Positions 1 to 7,172 of a DNA stretch of 20,284 nt are shown one piece after another. The position numbers were made by a program, and so were the translations under genes. The notes beneath the pieces are model-generated. The model ran no database searches and had not been told where the DNA came from. It was given only the letters and a program-made list of their open reading frames with translations. Where the stretch lies: contig JANBTH010000340.1 of NCBI GenBank assembly GCA_027578815.1, positions 1 through 20,284 of the forward strand, written 5' to 3'. Position 1 is the first letter of the stretch. Each line of letters opens with the position of its first letter. The stretch is from Coemansia sp. RSA 1804 (lineage: Eukaryota; Kickxellomycota; Kickxellomycetes; Kickxellales; Kickxellaceae).

Positions 1-1410
1 TTGCCGACATTTGGGCCGGGCAGCCTGAAGCAGCGCGATGATCCCAAGCTCCACAACACTGACAAGGAGCGCACGCTATTTGAGCCCCAGGACTCCTTCT
101 ACCATGACTGGGCCGTCAAGCTTGTCGAGGAAGGCATCTGCTGCAGCATGTATATGTTTCCTTCTACATACATGGATGCTGCCACCCTCAGCCAACTCTC
201 CACCGTTACGGGCGGCGAGCTGCACATGTATCCCAGATTCGACGGTTCGCGCGATGGCAAGCGCTTTGCAGCGGATCTGCGTGCTGACGCTCAGCGTACG
301 TATGGCGGCAGCGGAGTTTTGCGCATCCGCACATCGGATGGACTTCGTGTTGAGGAGCACTATGGCAACATGTACATGCGCAACCATGTCGATGTAGAGC
401 TGGCGGGTATTACTAGCGACAGTGCGATTGGAGCGGTGTTTCAGTACGATGGCAAGCTTGACGAGAAGCAAGATGTCTACTTCCAGATCGCGCTGCTGTA
501 CACCACGTCGGACGGCCAGCGTCGTATCCGTGTGCACAATCTGGCGATTCCATGCACCACGCTAATCGGGAACATGTTCCGCCATTCCGAAGTTGACACC
601 AGCATGAATCTGATATCCAAAATGGCCATTGCCGAGGCCTACACTGCTCCCTTGAAGGGTGTGCGTGAGAAGCTGATCGATCGATGCGTTCAGATTCTTA
701 CCGCTTACCGCCGCAACTGTGCCTCAGGAAGCTCGCCCGGCCAGCTTATTCTGCCAGAGCAATACAAACTGTCGCCGCTCTACACGCTGGCGCTACTCAA
801 GAGTCCTGCCATCCGCGGCGGTGCTGATGTCCCAGTTGACCAGAGGATATATCACATGTGTCTTCTACGCCAGTATTCTGTTCGCCAGTCAATGGACTAC
901 TTCTATCCACGGATTGTTCCACTACACACTCTGCCCGATAGCGAAACATCGGCATATGACGAAGTTGACGCGATAGAGCTACCTGCGTTTGTTCGTGCGT
1001 CATACACGATACTTGACCCGGCTGGTGCTTACCTACTTTCTAGCTGTGGAGAGCTGACCCTGTGGGTTGGAAGACAAGCTCCATCAGCGTTTCTGCAGGA
1101 GGCGTTTGGGGCTGCATCGATTGATCAGATTGATGTGTCAACCATGTCACTGCCAGGCCTTGACACAAAGCTTAATCGAAAGATCCATGCGCTTGCCAAG
1201 CAACTTGTGCCAACGCGTGCCGATTTTGTGAGCACACACATTGTCCGTCAAGGAATGGACCAGGCAGAGAGCATGTTTGCATCCAAGCTTGTGGAAGACC
1301 GAAACAATGACAACATGACGTATGTGGACTTTGTCTGCGCAGTCCACAGGCAGATCCAGGTCGAAGTGCGTCCAAAGGGTCCTGTTGAACCTAAATGGTC
1401 TTATAATTAA
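1..1410 (+). CDS. SEC24: SEC24, COPII coat cargo-adaptor subunit (5' end missing)
   Basis: Sec24 pairs with Sec23 in the inner COPII coat and selects cargo for ER-to-Golgi vesicles. The 469 visible residues cover the C-terminal half of the family. The end of the trunk domain comes first (SFYHDW, then STVTGGELHMYPRF at about residues 65-80). A beta-sandwich segment follows (VLRIRTSDGL, then QRRIRVHNLAIP near 175-185). Next is the helical domain (SPLYTLALLKSPAIRGG), and last a gelsolin-like domain (GAYLLSSCGELTLWVGRQ near 340-360). The order and spacing match Sec24 rather than Sec23. The first codon is TTG in an open frame that runs off the left edge, so this is not the true start; the N-terminal tail, zinc finger and most of the trunk lie outside. 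No intron or frameshift is visible. The paralogue (Sec24A/B-like or C/D-like) cannot be decided here. Confidence 0.95.
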   Translation: MPTFGPGSLKQRDDPKLHNTDKERTLFEPQDSFYHDWAVKLVEEGICCSMYMFPSTYMDAATLSQLSTVTGGELHMYPRFDGSRDGKRFAADLRADAQRTYGGSGVLRIRTSDGLRVEEHYGNMYMRNHVDVELAGITSDSAIGAVFQYDGKLDEKQDVYFQIALLYTTSDGQRRIRVHNLAIPCTTLIGNMFRHSEVDTSMNLISKMAIAEAYTAPLKGVREKLIDRCVQILTAYRRNCASGSSPGQLILPEQYKLSPLYTLALLKSPAIRGGADVPVDQRIYHMCLLRQYSVRQSMDYFYPRIVPLHTLPDSETSAYDEVDAIELPAFVRASYTILDPAGAYLLSSCGELTLWVGRQAPSAFLQEAFGAASIDQIDVSTMSLPGLDTKLNRKIHALAKQLVPTRADFVSTHIVRQGMDQAESMFASKLVEDRNNDNMTYVDFVCAVHRQIQVEVRPKGPVEPKWSYN

Positions 1411-1865
1411 AGACTGTGGCGGCGATTCGTTTTTTTTTGACTGGAAACCGCCGCTGCTTAAACACTTTTTTGATTCTTTTGAGCCACCTGTGCTTTATTG
1501 AACTTTTTTTGGTTTATTTTTTATTTGCTCATGTTCTGTTTGCTAACATGCATATATTTGCTATCTCTTTTTCTACCAATGTTAGTGAATTAACATGTTC
1601 TTGGGTCTCTGGTGTTGCTGGTGTGGAGCATGCAATATGTAATCTGCAGTTACTTTTTAACGTCTCTTTTACTCTTGGTGAGCTGGTATTGCATTCTACC
1701 GTCCTTGCACACGCCACGTTGCTTTTTCATATTCCTGCCTTGCAGATTAACAGTATTCTGTTTGAATAGATGTTTCACTGTACACCTATCTTTTAACTCG
1801 TGTTTTATATTCTTTTTATATTCTTTGGATAGCCAGAATAATAACATTTACTTCAAAACAATTTA
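1411..1865. other. Intergenic: SEC24 3' region and promoter of the S9 peptidase gene
   Basis: This 455-nt spacer is T-rich on the + strand, with many pyrimidine runs. Short open frames here have low-complexity, hydrophobic translations that follow from the T-rich composition, and I do not regard them as genes. It probably holds the SEC24 3' UTR and the promoter and 5' UTR of the peptidase gene at 1866. I see no convincing TATA box, RNA gene or repeat. Confidence 0.6.
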
Positions 1866-3980
1866 ATGGAATTCTTTGCCACCCGCTTTATCAGCACATT
1901 GCTGTTGACCATCCAAGTTGTGCTTGGCCTGATAGCGGTTTCGGCCGATGGAAAGATAGAGCAGAATGTTTTAGCCCCGTTGGATATTGAATTATTCCAC
2001 TCCTTACATCGACTAAGTCCGCCAGTGGTTTCGCCCAACGAGACGCTAGCTCTATACATTACCAGCTACTACAAACCCAGCTCAAACCAGCAGTTCAGCT
2101 ACCTTACACTTTTAGACATTGCCACAGAAAAGTCAACACAATTGACGCCACTGTCTGATGAGGCCCAGGTGTCCAATCCACTATGGCTAAGCGATACAAA
2201 GGCTGGATACATTAGCAACGGAATGCTGTATGAACATAATCTAGCTCCGCTTACTAAAGGCACATTGGTTCTTAACACTACAGCTGGCATTGACAGTGCG
2301 TTGTACCGGATTGAAGCCAAAAAGCTGTTTTTTACTGCTGATGTCTATCCCGACGGTCGGACAGACAAAGTAGAACAGTATGTTCGCAAGGAGAAAAACC
2401 GTGCTGACTCTGGAATTGCATTTGATAACCTTTGGGCACGCCATTGGAACAGCTGGATGACGCAGTTAAAGTCAAACATTTTTGTTCTTGACTTTGACTC
2501 AGAAAGCAACACTGCAATAAGTAAAAGTACAAACAATACTGCATTAAACGTCATGAATAGCCTGCCAGCCTTTAAGGACCCACTGCTTCGGTGGGATGTT
2601 GAAAGATACACCGTGTCCAGCGATGGAAGTTATATAGCATTTGTTGTACGCAAACCATCGCTCAGCATGGCGTGGTCTACAGATGTAGACCTGTATATTG
2701 TTCCGTCAGATGCGCACACTGCCCCAAAACTGCTTACCGCTGATATCAACGGCGCTGCAAGTAGCCCGGCTTTCTCTGTAGACGGCAGTGCACTGGCTTG
2801 GCTGCAGATGGAGACTCCCGGTTACGAATCCGACATTCGTCGAATATACGTTTCTAATATAACAACCAATACATTGGTGGCCATTGCTCGCAATTGGACC
2901 CTTTCTCCACACGGCCTTGTTTGGTCTTCGGATGGGAAAAAAGTATTTGCACTGGTTTCCGACCGTGGCGACAATAAGGTGTTCTCAATTGATATTGAGT
3001 CTGATCAAATTGACGAGATTACTGGGCATGGCCATATTACCAGTATTTCACGTCTTGGCAACAATAAACTGATTGCCACATATTCAAATAATACTGAATG
3101 TGCAAACATCTACATTGTCGATTTTACTAATCCAAAATCATCGATGCTTAGACTTACGGACATTAACGGAGACAAACTCCAGAGCACATACCTTGGAGCA
3201 TCAGAAGACTTTTGGTTTAAAGGTGCATTGAACGAGTCGGTTCATGGTTGGATTGTACGTCCTTACAATTTTGATCCTTTGCAAACATACCCAATGGCAC
3301 TTTTAATCCATGGCGGACCACAGCAAGGAAATACGCATGCTTTTTCGTTGAGTCAATGGAATCCAAATATGTATGCAAGCGCAGGATTTGTGGTTGTCCA
3401 GATAAACTTTCATGGGTCTTCTGGCTATGGACAAAACTTTACAGATTCAATTACAGAGCAGTGGGGCGGGTATCCATATGAAGATCTAATGAAAGGAGTT
3501 GATTACGTTCTAGATAACTTTGGGTTTATAGACTCCACAAAGATGGTTGCTCTAGGCGCCTCGTATGGAGGATACATGGTTAATTGGTTAAACGGAAACA
3601 CTGATCGCTTTGCAGCCCTTGTCAGTCATGACGGACAGTTTAACGTGGTCAGTGGATATTACACCACTGACGAGCTCTGGTTTGTTGAGCATGATTTAGG
3701 CGGTGTGCCTTTTACTGCGAGCGGACGCAAAAAGTATGAAATGTACAACCCTGAACGTCTGGCAGAAAAATTTAAAACACCTACTCTATTTATACATGGT
3801 GCAAATGATTTTAGATTAACACTGGAGCAATCTCTAGCACCGTGGACTCTACTTCGACGCAAAGGCATTCACTCTCGTTTCCTGTACTTTGAAGATGAGG
3901 ATCACTGGATTAACAAGCCAGGAAACTCAATACGCTGGTATACTGAGGTAATAAAATGGATCCAACAATGGACATTGTAA
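1866..3980 (+). CDS. DPP5: Secreted dipeptidyl-peptidase V-like serine peptidase (S9C, prolyl oligopeptidase fold)
   Basis: The 704-residue product is a probable secreted or vacuolar dipeptidyl peptidase that removes dipeptides from peptide N-termini. Residues 1 to about 28 form a signal peptide with a hydrophobic core (STLLLTIQVVLGLIAV). Residues from about 45 to 430 show repeated WD40/PD40-like blades (for example SSDGSYIAFVVRKPS, FSVDGSALAWL, WSSDGKKVFALVSD). The catalytic alpha/beta-hydrolase domain follows. It carries the nucleophile motif GASYGGYM (Ser566), an acid in HGANDFR (Asp648) and the catalytic histidine in DEDHW (His680), so the triad is complete and correctly spaced. HGGPQ near residue 480 fits the oxyanion region. 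Several N-glycosylation sequons (NETL, NTTA, NITT, NWTL, NNTE, NFTD) agree with passage through the ER. Length suits the fungal DPP5 family. A close S9C acylaminoacyl-peptidase relative is the main alternative. Confidence 0.9.
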   Translation: MEFFATRFISTLLLTIQVVLGLIAVSADGKIEQNVLAPLDIELFHSLHRLSPPVVSPNETLALYITSYYKPSSNQQFSYLTLLDIATEKSTQLTPLSDEAQVSNPLWLSDTKAGYISNGMLYEHNLAPLTKGTLVLNTTAGIDSALYRIEAKKLFFTADVYPDGRTDKVEQYVRKEKNRADSGIAFDNLWARHWNSWMTQLKSNIFVLDFDSESNTAISKSTNNTALNVMNSLPAFKDPLLRWDVERYTVSSDGSYIAFVVRKPSLSMAWSTDVDLYIVPSDAHTAPKLLTADINGAASSPAFSVDGSALAWLQMETPGYESDIRRIYVSNITTNTLVAIARNWTLSPHGLVWSSDGKKVFALVSDRGDNKVFSIDIESDQIDEITGHGHITSISRLGNNKLIATYSNNTECANIYIVDFTNPKSSMLRLTDINGDKLQSTYLGASEDFWFKGALNESVHGWIVRPYNFDPLQTYPMALLIHGGPQQGNTHAFSLSQWNPNMYASAGFVVVQINFHGSSGYGQNFTDSITEQWGGYPYEDLMKGVDYVLDNFGFIDSTKMVALGASYGGYMVNWLNGNTDRFAALVSHDGQFNVVSGYYTTDELWFVEHDLGGVPFTASGRKKYEMYNPERLAEKFKTPTLFIHGANDFRLTLEQSLAPWTLLRRKGIHSRFLYFEDEDHWINKPGNSIRWYTEVIKWIQQWTL

Positions 3981-4984
3981 TCCAATGGATATGCTGCAAG
4001 CTACAGACTATTGATATAATAAAAAGCACCACTATAGTATAATTCTAGTTTGCATCAAAACTAACTTATGATATGCACTCCAAATACACTAGTTATAAAA
4101 ATGCTATTAATTTAGACATTATAATAAAAGCAGTCTTGTTTTACATAACCTACCTACAATTATTAATATAACCCGTTGTCAATATTCTCTTTGGTTTTTT
4201 TAAAATGCTTAATATCCATCTGTTTCAAAATAAACGTGTTCATACCGGTTGTTACAAAAACCATGTGTTATTAAAAAAATGCAGCCCTTACAATTGATAG
4301 AAGTAAAGAAACAGTACAGCGTGTATATACAATAAAAGTTATTATCTCATTTGATGGTGGTCCTATTTTACAATGAAAAAAAGAAAAGCGGTGAGAAAAT
4401 AAAAGGGTAAGGTTAATAAAAAGTAAAAAGTAAAATTACTATAAATGGAAGGTATATGTCATGCAAAAGTTGGTTTATAATCATTTTATATGAGTTTGAA
4501 ATGTTTTGATTTGCTTTGCTTACTTGCCTGTTACCTGGTATTATAGCCTGTCATGCTTATTTATTAATAATCGGTCGTGGGTCATATCATCTATCTTTTA
4601 TTATTCTCCATCACCAGCGACCTGTGAATTGCAAGCGCACCTGCCAAATTTCCAATGTATTTCTTCTTTTCCACTCATATTTTCTGCACCTTGCTAAATA
4701 CAGCATCATTTTGAATAAAATAGAACAGGTATATTGTGCTACTAAAATGCGAAGGAACTGATGAATGGTTAGCATTAGGACCTCATTTGTTGTGCTTTTG
4801 ATTTTCTAATATTTAGTAATTCGTTTAAATAGACTGCTAATAGAATCAAAAACGATAGACTGGACAGTATTATTTAATATACCGACTAAAAACAAAAGAC
4901 ACTTTTTAATCCAAAGTACTCCCATTCAATTATACGCAAATAACCGCTTATACCAAGAAGGCAAGCAAATACTCTTGTAAACTA
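3981..4984. other. AT-rich convergent spacer between the S9 peptidase gene and eIF4E
   Basis: This is about 1 kb between two convergent genes and clearly more AT-rich than its flanks, with many A and T runs. A canonical AATAAA at 4018-4023, 38 nt after the peptidase stop, is a likely poly(A) signal for that gene. A small tandem of AAAAAGT-like units lies near 4418-4435. Open frames of 63 and 81 codons around 4506-4761 have no recognisable features and look like chance. I find no RNA gene, inverted repeat or mobile-element remnant. Confidence 0.6.
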
Positions 4985-5599
4985 TCAAACGGTATACAGC
5001 GCTTTTACACCCGATTTGGCTTCGTTATGTGGGAAGTATTCTAGCGTGTTGTGAACACCAAGGACAGACTTGAGATGATGGCCGATATTCTCACACGCTT
5101 CTTGGTCCTTTGCGTTACGTGTCCAAATAGCAACGCGGAAGCAGTTCTTGCGGTTTGAGAACACAGCACCACAAACCTCCTTGCTTGACTCAAATGTCTC
5201 ACCAATACAAGCCAGAAGCGTGTGTAGCCAGTGCTCATTGACTTTTTCGCCAATGGTGCGCGGAAACTGGTATCCCCATCTGCCACCGTTGTCGTTAGCA
5301 GAATCCTCCCACATTGGTCTAATTCCCTTGCGGAATAAGTGATAGTTTGATCCGCTGGGCACATCCGAAGCTAAGGTCACCTTGTTGTAAACGCCCCAGA
5401 ACTCCTCAACAGTGTTCACGCTGACAACTTCCTTTACATTAGCTGTCCAAGTCGTCGATGTAGTCCGCTTGCTTGGGTTATCAAACCACAGTGTCCACCC
5501 GGTGTTTAGTGGGTGCGCGACGTTAAAGTCTTTGGAATCATCTAGAACCGTCACCGCCTCCTGGTTACCAACAACGTCTTTTGTCTCGACCTCTGTCAT
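4985..5599 (-). CDS. EIF4E: Eukaryotic translation initiation factor 4E (cap-binding protein)
   Basis: eIF4E binds the mRNA 5' cap and recruits eIF4G to start translation. The 204-residue product has the family landmarks in order. HPLNTGWTLWF lies at 29-39. A cap-stacking Trp is in TTWTANV (Trp51). VEEFW (Trp68) matches the dorsal eIF4G-contact Trp. The second cap-stacking Trp and the guanine-binding Glu lie in MWED (Trp97, Glu98). GGRW, LLACIGE and VCGAV follow, then basic residues (Arg150, Arg155) before the Trp of VAIWT (Trp159). Length is normal. The tail ends SGVKALYTV; animal eIF4E has Ser-Gly-Ser at this place, so the Mnk-type phosphoserine appears replaced by Val (alignment from memory). 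The ATG at 5599 is the first in frame. The gene diverges from MTR3, and a possible 5' UTR intron is reported separately. Confidence 0.96.
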   Translation of the reverse strand: MTEVETKDVVGNQEAVTVLDDSKDFNVAHPLNTGWTLWFDNPSKRTTSTTWTANVKEVVSVNTVEEFWGVYNKVTLASDVPSGSNYHLFRKGIRPMWEDSANDNGGRWGYQFPRTIGEKVNEHWLHTLLACIGETFESSKEVCGAVFSNRKNCFRVAIWTRNAKDQEACENIGHHLKSVLGVHNTLEYFPHNEAKSGVKALYTV

Positions 5600-6171
5600 T
5601 GTGATGTCCAGTGTTTTGTTCTATAGAGTGACAGAATTGAAAGATATGTAAGTAATTCATTCAAATAGAGAGCTTATGTTCTAAATAAATTATTCCAGGA
5701 ATTATGTGGTGTTGCTTTAGATCTGCATCCACTACAGCGTGTACTTACAGACTATGCTGCTCTTTGCAGAAAACCTGGAAGATGAAATCAGTTATATATC
5801 CTTGGCCGATGCACTTTAAAGAATGAAGCTATATGAACAGTCGACGAATTGACAAAATAAGAAAGAGAGGAAAAGTAGATTTAAAGGGAAATTAAAGAAA
5901 AAAGTCCAATTGAAGGAAAAAGAAATTTGAATTGAGTTGAGGTAAGCCCGAAAGTTGGGGGTGGTTCAATTTTCCTCGAGCCTTCTTCACCCCTGGCAGC
6001 TCACCCGAATCAAATAAAGCGAGTCGGTTGAGATGCAGGACTTTTTCTGAAAGACTTTTTTCTTTCCATGAAAATCGTCTAGGCAAACACCAGGCTAGCA
6101 CCGTTTCCTCTGATTCATTGTTATTCTAAAGTAGGAATTTGCATTCTCTAGCTTGTTCATAATTCACAAAA
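5600..6171. other. Divergent promoter region of eIF4E (-) and MTR3 (+)
   Basis: This 572-nt region lies between two divergently transcribed genes and must hold both promoters and 5' UTRs. A TATATAA on the - strand (5792-5798) is about 195 nt upstream of the eIF4E ATG. A GTAAGT donor and a TATAG acceptor on the - strand (5748 to 5621) could bound an intron in the eIF4E leader. An A-rich, then mixed-sequence stretch (about 5850-6170) precedes MTR3. Short open frames here, such as one on the - strand at 5892-6101, show no protein features. Confidence 0.55.
5792..5798 (-). promoter_or_regulatory. Candidate TATA box for eIF4E
   Basis: The - strand reads TATATAA here, about 195 nt before the eIF4E start codon. 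The position is plausible if the leader is about 160 nt or contains the suspected intron. It could be a chance match in AT-rich sequence. Confidence 0.35.
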
Positions 6172-6984
6172 ATGACATCGAACATTTATGACCGCAGACG
6201 CGTTAACGGACCCGCTCGCAGCGTCGAACCCGTATACATTGATGCGTTCGAGCCAATAGCATTTCCTGACGGACTCAGAAATGACGGCCGCTCGCTTGAC
6301 CAGCTTCGGCCGATATACATCAAAACAGGCCCACTCGCAGCACAGCAGACATTCTCATCAACAGCACCTTCGGGTTCCGCCTACTATGAGCAAGGGAAGA
6401 TTCGAGTAAGCTGCGCTGTCTATGGCCCGCGACAAGGACGAAAAAGCAACCCGCGTATAGGGAGCTTCGATTGTGACTTCCAGTACGCACCATTTTCATG
6501 TAGCTGGAAAAAGAGATCTCATATCAGAGGTGCAGACGAGAAGGAGACTGCACAGATCCTTGAGCAGGCTATTGCACCAGCGATCCGTCTCGAAGCGTAT
6601 CCAAAGGCGTGTATTGATGCATATGTTACAGTGATTGAGAGCGATGGAAAGTTTGCCACAATTAGCGCGGCTATCAATTGCATTTCAGCGGCTCTGGCTG
6701 ATGCCGGGATAGAGTTGTACGACACAGTTACTTCATGCTCCATGTCATCTGACAGCTCCCGGTGGGTGGCCGATTGCTCACAGTCTGAAGAAGATGCCTC
6801 GTCCTGCTCGCTTCTTGTAGCCTATATGCCGAGTGCTGACGAGATCACATACCTACTACAGAACGGAAAGTCAACGCTTGATCAGACCGAGCAGGCCGTT
6901 CAAGCATGCACCAACTCATGTACTCGCGTTTATGCTGTTATCTCGCATTACCTACAGTCATCCATGAAGCAGCCTGGTACCTAA
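6172..6984 (+). CDS. MTR3: RNA exosome core subunit Mtr3/EXOSC6 (RNase PH-like)
   Basis: Mtr3 is one of six RNase PH-like subunits forming the exosome ring, which degrades and processes RNA in nucleus and cytoplasm. The 270-residue product starts with the Mtr3/EXOSC6-type element YDRRRVNGP (6-14). RNDGRS follows, then LRPIYIKTGPLAAQ and the RNase PH strand AYYEQGKIRVSCAVYGPRQ (about 71-89). Further on are FDCDFQYAPFS (about 103-113), an LEAYPK element (about 140-145) and a block with ALADAGIELYD typical of the fold. Eukaryotic ring subunits of this type are catalytically dead, and the protein is judged structural. The N-terminal match to EXOSC6 separates it from Rrp41 and Rrp46. The ATG at 6172 has a good context (aaaATGA). 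No intron is visible. The gene converges on the unknown protein gene, with 188 nt between stops. Confidence 0.88.
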   Translation: MTSNIYDRRRVNGPARSVEPVYIDAFEPIAFPDGLRNDGRSLDQLRPIYIKTGPLAAQQTFSSTAPSGSAYYEQGKIRVSCAVYGPRQGRKSNPRIGSFDCDFQYAPFSCSWKKRSHIRGADEKETAQILEQAIAPAIRLEAYPKACIDAYVTVIESDGKFATISAAINCISAALADAGIELYDTVTSCSMSSDSSRWVADCSQSEEDASSCSLLVAYMPSADEITYLLQNGKSTLDQTEQAVQACTNSCTRVYAVISHYLQSSMKQPGT

Positions 6985-7146
6985 ACATATTTCTCATCAT
7001 GGCTTTTTTGCGTACGTCAGCTGAATATCTTCATTCTTTGTCGTGATATAAAACATGAGGCGAATTCTTTATCTCTCTTGGTTGCAGCACCCCCAGATAA
7101 CTGAACAACGGCACTTATTATTGATAAAGAAAATAATGCAAACATA

Positions 7147-7152
7147 AATAAA
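7147..7152 (+). terminator. Candidate poly(A) signal AATAAA for MTR3
   Basis: An exact AATAAA lies about 163 nt after the MTR3 stop and only 21 nt before the end of the convergent gene, so the two transcripts may overlap at their 3' ends. The match is seen directly; its use is inferred. Confidence 0.35.
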
Positions 7153-7172
7153 ACAAAAGGCAAAGACTTATA

